Positions 25,046 through 32,170 of a DNA stretch of 56,271 nucleotides are shown piece after piece. The position numbers were made by a program, and so were the translations under genes. The stretch's first letter is position 1. Every line of letters starts with the position of its first letter. Under the pieces are notes generated by a model. The model had not been told where the DNA came from. It worked only from the letters and a program-made list of their open reading frames with translations, and made no database searches. This DNA comes from Candidatus Thalassarchaeaceae archaeon (GTDB taxonomy: Archaea > Thermoplasmatota > Poseidoniia > Poseidoniales > Thalassarchaeaceae): positions 1 through 56,271 of the forward strand of contig JAPYUP010000007.1 in NCBI GenBank assembly GCA_029940695.1. Direction: 5' to 3'.

Positions 25046-25999
25046 ATGACATCGTCCGAGGACGGCGAAGCCCTGCCCGAGGTGAGGGCCGTACCGCTGG
25101 TCCTCGATGTGGAGTTCACCGAGATCGAGGACGAGACTCTAGCCCCTCCCCTCGATGCCGTCGACGAGATTAGCACGGCAAGGGCACGCCGGCCGATGGA
25201 GCTGCCGGCCTCGCTGCCTACGCCGCCCGGCAGGGCCCGCGTGGTCACAGTGACCAACCAGAAGGGCGGCGTTGGCAAGACCACCACTGTGATCAACGTC
25301 GCAGCCCAACTAGCTTTGAGGGGCCACAGGGTCCTCGTGGTCGACTCGGACTCGCAGGGCAACTGCGCTACCGGACTGGGGGTGGACAAGAGTAGGGTCA
25401 GGGCCACCACTAGGGACCTCATGCTCAGCCCTGAAACAGCTATCGACTCACGCCATGCCACGGCAGTAGATAACCTGCACATCATCGTGGGAGACAAGAG
25501 TCTAATCGGCATCGAGCAGGAGATGCTGAGGCAGCTTGGGCGCGAGAGGCGCATGAAGGAAGCGCTCGAGCCCCTTTTGCCTCATTACGACATCGTCCTG
25601 ATTGACACGCCGCCCTCCCTCGGCCTCGTGACAATCAACGCTCTGGTGGCCTCGGATGGCATCCTCATCCCGGTGCAGACGGAGTACTTCGCACTGGAAG
25701 GACTGGCCCTGCTCGCCGGTACCATCAGGGAGGTCAGGAGTCTGCTGAACAAGGATCTAGGTGTGGACGGCGTCATACTGACGATGCATGCGCAGACCCT
25801 GCTCAACCATCAGGTCGCTGGAGAGTTGCTGGAGACCTTCCCCGAACTGACGGTCAAGCCGGCTATCAGGAGGAACGTCAGGTTGGCGGAGGCACCCAGC
25901 CACGGCGTACCAATCCACCTACACGACCCATCGAGCGCGGGCGGTCAAGACTACCAGGCCATAGCAACTGTTCTAGAGCGCCGCTGGGGCCTCGAATAG
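25046..25999 (+). CDS. parA: ParA/Soj-family partition ATPase
   Basis: 317 residues. An acidic, low-complexity N-terminal extension (~64 residues) precedes the ATPase. The deviant Walker A K73-G-G-V-G-K78-T-T is intact, with both the signature and P-loop lysines. V-V-D-S-D-S-Q-G-N-C is the A' motif and L-I-D-T-P-P-S-L-G-L the Walker B. R-R-N-V-R-L-A-E-A-P-S-H-G-V-P-I is the usual chromosomal ParA C-terminal signature. ParA dimers bind DNA with ATP and are released when a ParB-like partner triggers hydrolysis. No ParB gene is present; instead the next gene, one base downstream, begins with a ParB-like tip. Confidence 0.93.
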   Translation: MTSSEDGEALPEVRAVPLVLDVEFTEIEDETLAPPLDAVDEISTARARRPMELPASLPTPPGRARVVTVTNQKGGVGKTTTVINVAAQLALRGHRVLVVDSDSQGNCATGLGVDKSRVRATTRDLMLSPETAIDSRHATAVDNLHIIVGDKSLIGIEQEMLRQLGRERRMKEALEPLLPHYDIVLIDTPPSLGLVTINALVASDGILIPVQTEYFALEGLALLAGTIREVRSLLNKDLGVDGVILTMHAQTLLNHQVAGELLETFPELTVKPAIRRNVRLAEAPSHGVPIHLHDPSSAGGQDYQAIATVLERRWGLE

Positions 26000-26000
26000 A

Positions 26001-26090
26001 ATGTCTGGGCGCGGTCTCGGCCGAGGTCTCGGCGAAGTCACCTCCGGGACAGATGGCCCTGACCTGTCCTCATTCGTGACCGAGGGTGGC
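26001..26090 (+). other. ParB-type N-terminal tip coding segment
   Basis: Thirty codons from the end of parA to the first transporter ATG. They encode a basic Gly/Leu/Arg tip and then a polar linker ending F-V-T-E-G-G. Chromosomal ParB proteins commonly begin with x-R-G-L-G-R-G-L followed by A-L-L. Only the tip is recognisable; no ParB CTPase or helix-turn-helix domain follows in any frame. Confidence 0.6.
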
Positions 26091-26960
26091 ATGCAGGACT
26101 CTCCCAGAGCCGCGGTCCTTTGGATGGTATTCGGCAGCTTCTGCTTCGGCTCGATGAATGCTCTAGTTAAGTGGACCAGCGTGCATGCCGACGTCTGGAT
26201 GATCATCATGGTGCGATCGGTGGTGATTGCCTTCGCCGTAGCGGCCTTCGCCGCGACGCGCGGGCTCAGCCTGAGGGTGAACAATCCGAGGACGATGCTG
26301 TTGCGCTGCACGGTCGGGCTGATTGCGATGATCCTGTACTTCACGGCCCTCGGCAGAATCCCGATAGGGCAGGCTGTCACCTTGCAGTACACCGGCCCAC
26401 TGTTCGTCGCCCTGCTCTCAGGCAGGGTGCTCGCAGAGAAGGTCTCCCCTGGCGTCGCCCTGCTCGTCATCACCGCGTTTGCAGGGATCGTGCTGATCGT
26501 TTCGCCGGACCTGCACAGCGTCGAGCCCGACGCACTGCTGGCGCTTGGATCCGGCTTCTTCGCAGCGTTCGCCTACATGTTCGTGCGTGAGCTGCGCAAG
26601 ACTGACTCACCGGCTTCGGTGGTATTCTGGTTCGCGGCGTTCTCAGTCGCCGGCAGCGTGGTGCAGGCCGCACCCGACCTGTTCTCGCTGGACCGTCAGA
26701 CGCTGGCCGCTTTGGTTGGGATAGGGATTGGCGCTGGAGGCGGCCAAGTCGGCATCACGATGGCCTACCAGAAGGCCAACGCGGCATGGGTCAGCGCGTT
26801 CTCGTACCTGACAGTCATCGTGGCGACATTCTATGGCTTCACGGTGTTCGGGGAGTCACTCAGCATGGCCGACTGGATAGGCGGCCTGCTGATAGTGGGC
26901 TCGGGCATCGCGCTTGTGTTCATGGTGCCCGCTGGGGACGAGAAGGCGAGTCATCACTAG
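26001..26960 (+). CDS. EamA/DMT-family transporter with ParB-like N-terminal peptide
   Basis: 319 residues. Residues ~35-312 form two five-helix EamA repeats, as in drug/metabolite exporters (G-S-F-C-F-G-S-M-N-A-L-V-K-W in helix 1, Q-Y-T-G-P-L-F-V-A-L in the first repeat, G-F-T-V-F-G-E-S-L near the end). The substrate is unknown. The first residues are MSGRGLGRGLGEV, closely matching the N-terminal tip of ParB proteins (R-G-L-G-R-G-L), which contacts ParA and stimulates its ATPase. An in-frame ATG at 26091 begins the transporter proper, so either the whole frame is translated as a fusion or the first 90 bp are a parB remnant. The ATG at 26001 follows the parA stop after one base, which favours translation from 26001. 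Confidence 0.85.
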   Translation: MSGRGLGRGLGEVTSGTDGPDLSSFVTEGGMQDSPRAAVLWMVFGSFCFGSMNALVKWTSVHADVWMIIMVRSVVIAFAVAAFAATRGLSLRVNNPRTMLLRCTVGLIAMILYFTALGRIPIGQAVTLQYTGPLFVALLSGRVLAEKVSPGVALLVITAFAGIVLIVSPDLHSVEPDALLALGSGFFAAFAYMFVRELRKTDSPASVVFWFAAFSVAGSVVQAAPDLFSLDRQTLAALVGIGIGAGGGQVGITMAYQKANAAWVSAFSYLTVIVATFYGFTVFGESLSMADWIGGLLIVGSGIALVFMVPAGDEKASHH

Positions 26961-27641
26961 TCACTCGAAAAACTTCGAGACCTCATCTAGACTTTTGCGC
27001 TTGAGGCCGGGAACCTTTGCATCCTCGGCTGGGTAGCCGACCGGCATCAGGAGCATGGCGTGCTCGTGGTCGGGCCGCCATAGGATTTCGCGCAGGAAGC
27101 CCATCGGCGAGGGCGTGTGGGTCAGCGTGGTCAGCCCCATATTGTGGACCGCCGCGATGAACAGGCCCGCGGCGATGCCGCACGACTCCTGCGCGTAGTA
27201 TGCCGGCGACATCTCGCCGCCGGGACGCTCTCTCTGAGAGTGTCTGAACAGAACCACAATCCATGGCGCGTCGGTGACGTGCTCCTTGACGTAGTCAGTT
27301 CCCAAGGGAGTCAGTACTTCCTCCCAGGCCTCCGGCATCCGCTCCTCGTAGAACTTCTTCTCCTCGACCTCGGCCGCTTCTCTGATTCGAGCCTTCAGCT
27401 CGGGGTTGGAGACGGCGACGAACGTCCATGGCTGCAGGTGCGCCCCGGAGGGCGCAGTGCTGGCCGTTTTCACAGCCAGTTCGATCAGGTCGCGCGACAC
27501 GTCACGCTTGGAGAAGTGCCGTGTCGTGCGACGTGCGCCCATTAGATCATGGAACCCTTGTGCACGCTCACGCATCTCGTCCTCTGGCAGTTCGTGGAAG
27601 ACGAGGGGGACGAAGCCCGGTTCGATGTCGCCTTCGCCCAT
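26961..27641 (-). CDS. Nitroreductase-family FMN enzyme, iodotyrosine-deiodinase-like
   Basis: 226 residues. R-R-T-T-R-H-F-S (about 37-44) contacts FMN phosphate; T-A-P-S-G-A-H-L-Q-P-W-T-F (about 62-74) and P-S-P-M-G-F-L are flavin-site segments. It resembles animal and bacterial iodotyrosine deiodinase more than generic nitroreductases: the lid E94-x3-Y98-x20-K119 preserves the Glu/Tyr/Lys trio that grips the amino-acid part of halotyrosines, and the C-terminal L-L-M-P-V-G-Y-P-x4-A-x-V-P-x-L-K-R-K is also shared. Predicted activity is reductive dehalogenation of halotyrosine, or a related FMN reduction. It starts 8 bp after the small PGF-CTERM protein gene on the same strand, and its stop abuts the transporter stop. 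Confidence 0.85.
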   Translation of the reverse strand: MGEGDIEPGFVPLVFHELPEDEMRERAQGFHDLMGARRTTRHFSKRDVSRDLIELAVKTASTAPSGAHLQPWTFVAVSNPELKARIREAAEVEEKKFYEERMPEAWEEVLTPLGTDYVKEHVTDAPWIVVLFRHSQRERPGGEMSPAYYAQESCGIAAGLFIAAVHNMGLTTLTHTPSPMGFLREILWRPDHEHAMLLMPVGYPAEDAKVPGLKRKSLDEVSKFFE

Positions 27642-27649
27642 GGGTCGGC

Positions 27650-28234
27650 TCAGTCACGTCGAGCCATGAACGCTGCCATCACCGTCGAGACAGCGGCTAG
27701 GGCGCCGCCGAATCCCGGCAGCCACCCCTTGTCTTCCTGTTCCCTATCGAGTAATTTGTCGGCGCACCCGCCGTCGAGGGCGTCGTCGCCGCCCCATAAT
27801 TCGTTGTCAATATCGTACCAGCAGGTCGACCAGACCTTCCATCCGAATCCAGTCTCCGGGACCGAGGAGGTGTTGCCGTCGGGCCATTCGAGCTCGATTC
27901 GCCAGTTGATGTAACTGGATTCTTCGTCCATGACGATGGATCCATTCCACAACCTGTTGTCCGAGTCGGGAGAAAGGGCGGTCGTCTCAGGTGCGTAGCA
28001 AACCCCGGAGTTGATGCAGATTTGGGTGGTCCAACTGACTTGGGTGCCGTTGGAGGCGGCACTGGCGTCGATCTCGACAGCTATGGCGAAGTCCTGGTTG
28101 GCGGCAGCGGCAGCGGCGGTTTCCACCGAAACCAGCGAAGTACCATCCAGAACGGTCGACTCGTTGGTCCCGCCCTCCGCCAAGACCGGGACCATCAGGA
28201 GCACGAGGATTGAGAGCACGACGAAATCCCGCAC
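27650..28234 (-). CDS. Small secreted protein with PGF-CTERM-like tail
   Basis: 194 residues, GTG start at 28234. A signal peptide (F-V-V-L-S-I-L-V-L-L-M-V-P-V-L-A-E) leads to a short beta-rich domain with cysteine pairs (Q-I-C-I-N-S-G-V-C-Y) and W-R-I-E-L-E-W-P-D-G. The C-terminus is W-L-P-G-F, then an Ala/Val-rich helix and A-R-R-D: the PGF-CTERM layout recognised by archaeosortase. The function of the exported domain is unknown. It precedes the nitroreductase gene by 8 bp and is probably co-transcribed with it. Confidence 0.78.
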   Translation of the reverse strand: MRDFVVLSILVLLMVPVLAEGGTNESTVLDGTSLVSVETAAAAAANQDFAIAVEIDASAASNGTQVSWTTQICINSGVCYAPETTALSPDSDNRLWNGSIVMDEESSYINWRIELEWPDGNTSSVPETGFGWKVWSTCWYDIDNELWGGDDALDGGCADKLLDREQEDKGWLPGFGGALAAVSTVMAAFMARRD

Positions 28235-28284
28235 ATCCGACCCTCAACAACGACCCTCATCAATTCTGGGTAGCGCTGTTGGCC

Positions 28285-28785
28285 TTAGACCTCGAGCCCC
28301 CACAGGTCGTCACCCACCCAGTGCAGGGTTTGGATTGCCTTCCCCTTGGTCATGCTCATCATCTCCTCGCCATTCACCAGAGCTATTCCCGCGGCTATTG
28401 GCTCGCCCGTGTTCTGGTCGCGAATCCAGACGAAGTCGCCCTCCGCCAGCGCCGGGTCAGCAATGTGGATCCCGGCCCCCATGCAGTCGGCCCCGTTCTC
28501 GAGGAACGGGATGGCGCCGTCGTCGACGACGACCCATGCGCGCTCGACCTGCCAGGTCTCTATGCCTCGCAAGGTCGGGTACCACGACCACTTTCCGCCC
28601 ACCTCAATCCTCATCGCCAGGGCCGCGCGCTCGATTAGGATTAGGTCGGTGCCCTGGTAGTGAGCCTGCTCGAGGAAGCCTGAGAGGTCGATGTCGCGCC
28701 CAATCCAAGATCCTAGGTCCTTGGCGACGTCGCGAATTTGCTTGAGCCTCACAGGGGTCCTTCGACGCAGGCGCTTGTCCACCAT
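28285..28785 (-). CDS. PUA-domain RNA-binding protein (DUF1947/MCT-1-like)
   Basis: 166 residues. The N-terminal half has the basic R-R-R-T-P-V-R-L-K-Q-I start and alpha/beta fold of archaeal DUF1947 proteins. The C-terminal ~80 residues form a PUA domain: V-V-V-D-D-G-A-I-P-F-L-E-N-G-A-D-C-M-G-A-G-I, then G-D-F-V-W-I-R-D, ending T-K-G-K-A-I-Q-T-L-H. This arrangement is shared with eukaryotic MCT-1/Tma20, which works in ribosome recycling and re-initiation. A translation role is likely but not shown. Confidence 0.85.
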   Translation of the reverse strand: MVDKRLRRRTPVRLKQIRDVAKDLGSWIGRDIDLSGFLEQAHYQGTDLILIERAALAMRIEVGGKWSWYPTLRGIETWQVERAWVVVDDGAIPFLENGADCMGAGIHIADPALAEGDFVWIRDQNTGEPIAAGIALVNGEEMMSMTKGKAIQTLHWVGDDLWGLEV

Positions 28786-28843
28786 ACTGCCCGGAAATCA
28801 GGCCCCCGCAAGAACATGGTGCCGCATCCGCCCGCCGAACAAG

Positions 28844-28851
28844 TTGAAGCC
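28844..28851 (+). promoter_or_regulatory. TTGAAGCC promoter box of thrH
   Basis: TTGAAGCC starts 29 nt before ATG 28873 and therefore also supports that start over longer in-frame alternatives. Confidence 0.5.
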
Positions 28852-28872
28852 GCAGGCTCCCAGCGCGCGACG

Positions 28873-29487
28873 ATGCTGGCGGTATGCCTCGATCTCGAAG
28901 GCATCCTTGTGCCCGAGATCTGGATTAACGTCGCCGAGCGAACCGGCATCGAGGCGCTGCGTCGTACCACTCGCGACGAGCCGGACTACGACAAGCTGAT
29001 GCGCTACAGGCTGGACATACTGGACGAGAATGACATCACCATCGACGACATCACCACGGCTATCGAGGCGATGGATCCGTTTGAGGGGGCCGTAGGGTTC
29101 CTAGACTCCATTGAGCGCAGGTGGCCGACTATCGTGCTCTCAGACACGTTCTCGCAGTTCGCCCAGCCGATGATGGACAAGCTTGGCAACCCCACCATGC
29201 TCTGCCACACACTGGTCATCGAGGACTCGGGGCGCATCTCCAATTGGACCATCAGACTGGAGGATCAGAAGCGCAGGACCGTGGAGGCGCTACGCTCGAT
29301 GAACTTAGAGGTCGTCGCGGTCGGCGACTCCTACAACGACATCTCGATGCTGGCGGCTGCCAGCGCGGGAATCTTGTTCAGACCTCCCGACAACGTCGTC
29401 GAGGAGTTCCCTCAATACCCTAACACCCACGACTATGGGGGGCTCATGGCCGCCATAGGGGAAGCCGTGGCAGTGCTGGGCGAGTGA
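28873..29487 (+). CDS. thrH: Phosphoserine phosphatase / homoserine phosphotransferase ThrH
   Basis: 204 residues matching ThrH almost end to end: C-L-D-L-E-G-I-L-V-P-E-I-W (nucleophile Asp in D-L-E-G), T-G-I-E-A-L-R-R-T-T-R-D-x-P-D-Y-D, V-L-S-D-T-F-x-Q-F-A-Q-P, T-M-L-C-H, the lysine-containing L-E-D-Q-K-R, and G-D-S-Y-N-D-I. ThrH removes phosphate from phosphoserine and can move it to homoserine, linking serine and threonine synthesis. The best-known members are bacterial (Pseudomonas). The start at 28873 gives the correct N-terminus and has the promoter box at the right distance. Confidence 0.93.
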   Translation: MLAVCLDLEGILVPEIWINVAERTGIEALRRTTRDEPDYDKLMRYRLDILDENDITIDDITTAIEAMDPFEGAVGFLDSIERRWPTIVLSDTFSQFAQPMMDKLGNPTMLCHTLVIEDSGRISNWTIRLEDQKRRTVEALRSMNLEVVAVGDSYNDISMLAAASAGILFRPPDNVVEEFPQYPNTHDYGGLMAAIGEAVAVLGE

Positions 29488-29509
29488 ATGGCCGACCCTC
29501 TCCAATCGG

Positions 29510-29517
29510 TTGAAATA
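29510..29517 (+). promoter_or_regulatory. TTGAAATA promoter box of rps8e
   Basis: TTGAAATAAGG begins 31 nt before the rps8e ATG, the same element and distance as at Sec61-beta. Confidence 0.55.
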
Positions 29518-29540
29518 AGGGATGTCGGTGGGCGGGACGC

Positions 29541-29927
29541 ATGGCGAAGTGGCACGGCATCTCGCGTCGTAAACCGTCCGGCGGGCGCCTGAAGCGTTCC
29601 AGGGGCAAGCGCAGGACCGAGGTGGCCAGCGAGAACCAGTTCGCGTACATCGGCGACAAGGACGCCCGCAAGAACTACCGAAAGCGATCCGGCTCCCAGA
29701 CCGTCCGCCTCCTAAGCGTCAATCAGGCCAACGTCAGCATCCCCAAGGAAGGGAGGACGGTGATGGCCACGGTGACCAACGTGGTAGGCAACGACGCCGA
29801 CCCGAACTATGTCAGGCGCAACATCGTCACCAAGGGCGCAATAGTCGAGACCGACCTCGGGCGTGTACGCGTGACCAGCCGCCCGGGCATGCACGGTGTC
29901 GTCAGCGGCGTGCTGATGGAAGAATGA
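29541..29927 (+). CDS. rps8e: 30S ribosomal protein S8e
   Basis: 128 residues, the usual archaeal S8e length. Signature segments are W-H-G-I-S-R-R-K-P-S-G-G-R-L-K-R-S-R-G-K-R-R, V-T-N-V-V-x-N, N-Y-V-R-R-N-I-V-T-K-G-A-I-V-E-T, and the closing R-V-T-S-R-P-G-M-H-G-V-V-S-G-V-L. It is followed by the SRP19 gene 49 bp downstream on the same strand. Confidence 0.95.
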   Translation: MAKWHGISRRKPSGGRLKRSRGKRRTEVASENQFAYIGDKDARKNYRKRSGSQTVRLLSVNQANVSIPKEGRTVMATVTNVVGNDADPNYVRRNIVTKGAIVETDLGRVRVTSRPGMHGVVSGVLMEE

Positions 29928-29976
29928 GCGGCGCGAAGCCCTCAAGGCACCCCGCTCCCGAGACGTCGACGGTAGC

Positions 29977-30423
29977 ATGGCATCACGACCCGACGAGATG
30001 ACGCTGTGGACACGCTATTTTGATGCCAGGCTGAGCAGGTCCGCCGGGCGCCGGGTCTCCAAGCAGGCCAGCATCCCCAGCCCGACTCTGGACTCGGTGG
30101 TCTGGGCCGCTCGCAGCTCCGGTATCCGCAAGATGAGGCAGGAGCCTGAGGCCAGCCACCCATCGAGGCCCTATGCCAAGGAGGGCAGACTGGTGATGCC
30201 CCCCAAGCACGCCCTCGATGCCACCGGAGCGCAGAGCAAAGAGGGCGTCATGCAGGCGATAGGAGATATCCTTCGCAGTCGGATGGAGGAAGCCAAGGAT
30301 CAGGGCAAGGCGATCAGCAGCAGGGGTCCGGCCAAGGGAGACCGCAGGCAGCGCGCCCAGCGTAAATCGTTCAAGCAGAGGGGCGTGAGCAAGCGCCGAT
30401 CAAAGTTCGGCAAAAAGCGTTGA
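29977..30423 (+). CDS. srp19: Signal recognition particle protein SRP19
   Basis: 148 residues. Residues 10-95 match SRP19: L-W-T-R-Y-F-D-A-R-L-S-R-S-A-G-R-R-V-S-K, then P-T-L-D-S-V, and a late Y-A-K-E-G-R-L-V-M. SRP19 binds 7S RNA helices and primes SRP54 loading. The C-terminal ~50 residues are an Arg/Lys-rich tail, as in several archaeal SRP19 proteins. A second in-frame ATG at residue 8 would begin right at the conserved core. Confidence 0.85.
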   Translation: MASRPDEMTLWTRYFDARLSRSAGRRVSKQASIPSPTLDSVVWAARSSGIRKMRQEPEASHPSRPYAKEGRLVMPPKHALDATGAQSKEGVMQAIGDILRSRMEEAKDQGKAISSRGPAKGDRRQRAQRKSFKQRGVSKRRSKFGKKR

Positions 30424-30464
30424 AACGCCACAGTCCCTAGCAATTGCATCCGTAAATACTGACT

Positions 30465-31019
30465 CTACATGGTGCTCTCGATTCGGAGTACCATGTCTCT
30501 GATCTCGCCGAGGACCTCCGGGTCTAGGTATGGCTCCGTCGAGCGTCCGGTCGGCCCGGAGTGCTCTGTGACAATGTCCCGGTGCTTGAGCACGGTGTCT
30601 CTGAACTCCAGCGCATCGACCACGGCAACCATCTTCACGCTGCCCGCAGCGCCCCCCTGGACGCTGCCTCCTGCGGTCTCGACCTTGAGGATGAGCATAC
30701 CGAACAGCTTGAGAATCGGCCCCTCGTTGACAGTGATGTCGGTGATCTGGTCGAGCGGGATGTTCTGCTGCACCCTCACCCAGAGTCCGCGCTGGGTGCT
30801 GAGACCCCTCTCGGTGAGCACACACCTGAGTTTCTTGTACCTGAGAAACCAGTAGACGTAGGAACAGACCATCGCCAACAGGGCGATTGCCAGAAACTGG
30901 ACTCCATCCTTCAACGACAGCACCCCGAGCAGCAGCACCCACCACGTTGAGGTCAAGGTCTGGTAGACCGGCAATCGGGCATCGAACTGAGCCTCCAAGC
31001 CTACTGTTTCGCCCATCAT
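30465..31019 (-). CDS. Membrane protein with bacterial PH (bPH2) domain
   Basis: About 184 residues. Two membrane helices close together at ~22-38 and 40-58 are followed by Y-K-K-L-R-C-V-L-T-E-R-G-L-S-T-Q-R-G-L-W and I-P-L-D-Q-I-T-D-I-T-V-N-E-G-P, the usual bPH2 (YdbS/YdbT) sequence. The exact function of these domains is unknown. The frame is open far upstream across the aminotransferase gene, but the fold begins here and the box TTGAAGGG lies 30 nt before ATG 31019. Confidence 0.82.
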   Translation of the reverse strand: MMGETVGLEAQFDARLPVYQTLTSTWWVLLLGVLSLKDGVQFLAIALLAMVCSYVYWFLRYKKLRCVLTERGLSTQRGLWVRVQQNIPLDQITDITVNEGPILKLFGMLILKVETAGGSVQGGAAGSVKMVAVVDALEFRDTVLKHRDIVTEHSGPTGRSTEPYLDPEVLGEIRDMVLRIESTM

Positions 31020-31041
31020 CGCGCGCTCGTCGGCGCTGGTC

Positions 31042-31049
31042 CCCTTCAA
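31042..31049 (-). promoter_or_regulatory. TTGAAGGG promoter box of the PH-domain gene
   Basis: On the minus strand TTGAAGGG begins 30 nt before ATG 31019, just before the end of the branched-chain aminotransferase gene. Confidence 0.5.
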
Positions 31050-31051
31050 AT

Positions 31052-32089
31052 CTACTCGACTGCGACGGTCCACCCGAATTCGTCGGAGGCGCGACGCTGC
31101 TGGATTGCAGTCAGCGCTTCGTACATCTCCATAGTGATGGGTCCGACCTCGCCCCCGCCGTATTCGACGACCCTCCCGCTGTGCTCTATCGAGCCTATCG
31201 AGGCGACCACCGCAGCCGTGCCCGCGCAGAAGCACTCGTCGGCATCGAGCGCGTAGTCGACTTCGATCCTCTCTTCCCTGACCTCGTAGCCCCGCGAGGA
31301 CGCAATCTCGATGACCGAGGCGCGCGTCACGCCCGGCAGAATCGTGCCGGTCAGCTCTGGCGTGGAGATTACGCCGTCTCTGACGCAGAAGAAGTTGGCA
31401 GCGCCGACCTCCTCGACGTACCTGTGGTGGACGGCGTCGAGGTAGATGACCTCGGCGTAACCCTCGCTCTTGGCCATCTTCGAGGGTATCATCCCCGGCG
31501 CGTAGTTGCCAATCGCCTTGACCCCCCCGGAGCCTCCCGGAGCAGCCCTGTGGAACTCGTCGGAGACCTTGAGGGAGATTGGCTTGATTCCGCCCTTGAA
31601 GTACGGGCCCACCGGTGATACGTATACCAGGAAAGTGTACTCGGGAGCGGGTGCGACGCCCAGGATGGCTCCGCTGCCCAACAGCAGGGGGCGGACGTAG
31701 AGCGCGCCCTTGCCCATGGGAGGCACCCATCGCGAGTTCTCCCGCACGGCTGCGTGCACCGCATCGAGAAACATCCTCTCTGGCACCGGCGGTATGCCGA
31801 GCCTGCGCGCCCCCCCCTGCATCCTGCTCGCGTTGAGATTGGGCCGGAACAGCACGATGCTGCCGTCTGCGGCGTGCTGGGCCTTCATGCCCTCGAACAG
31901 GCCCTGACCGTAGTTGAGGACGCCCGCTGCCGGCGACATGCTGAGGTCAGCGAAGTCCTGCATCTGGCCGGGCTGCCACTTGTCGCCCTGCTTGCAGGTG
32001 GCGAGGTACATCCGGTCGGTCTGCTTGAAACTGAAGGTCAGAGCGTCCCAGTCAATCGATGGCTCGGCGTCCTCCAGCAATCCATGCAC
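31052..32089 (-). CDS. ilvE: Branched-chain amino acid aminotransferase
   Basis: 345 residues, GTG start. A fold-type IV PLP enzyme of the longer BCAT form: N-Y-G-Q-G-L-F-E-G-M-K-A near residue 60, Y-V-R-P-L-L-L-G-S-G near 130, the PLP lysine in G-G-V-K-A-I-G-N-Y-A-P-G, E-E-V-G-A-A-N-F-F, and T-G-T-I-L-P-G-V-T-R. It exchanges amino groups between Leu, Ile or Val and 2-oxoglutarate. The group resembles eukaryotic and some bacterial BCATs more than the short E. coli type. TTGAAAGC lies 36 nt upstream. It is divergent from polB. Confidence 0.93.
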   Translation of the reverse strand: MHGLLEDAEPSIDWDALTFSFKQTDRMYLATCKQGDKWQPGQMQDFADLSMSPAAGVLNYGQGLFEGMKAQHAADGSIVLFRPNLNASRMQGGARRLGIPPVPERMFLDAVHAAVRENSRWVPPMGKGALYVRPLLLGSGAILGVAPAPEYTFLVYVSPVGPYFKGGIKPISLKVSDEFHRAAPGGSGGVKAIGNYAPGMIPSKMAKSEGYAEVIYLDAVHHRYVEEVGAANFFCVRDGVISTPELTGTILPGVTRASVIEIASSRGYEVREERIEVDYALDADECFCAGTAAVVASIGSIEHSGRVVEYGGGEVGPITMEMYEALTAIQQRRASDEFGWTVAVE

Positions 32090-32170
32090 CTCGATTCACC
32101 CGGTGGGACGCGACTCGGCTTTCAACGGTTGCCCCGGCCCCCATTTCCGGCATTGTTATGACCCCTCACG

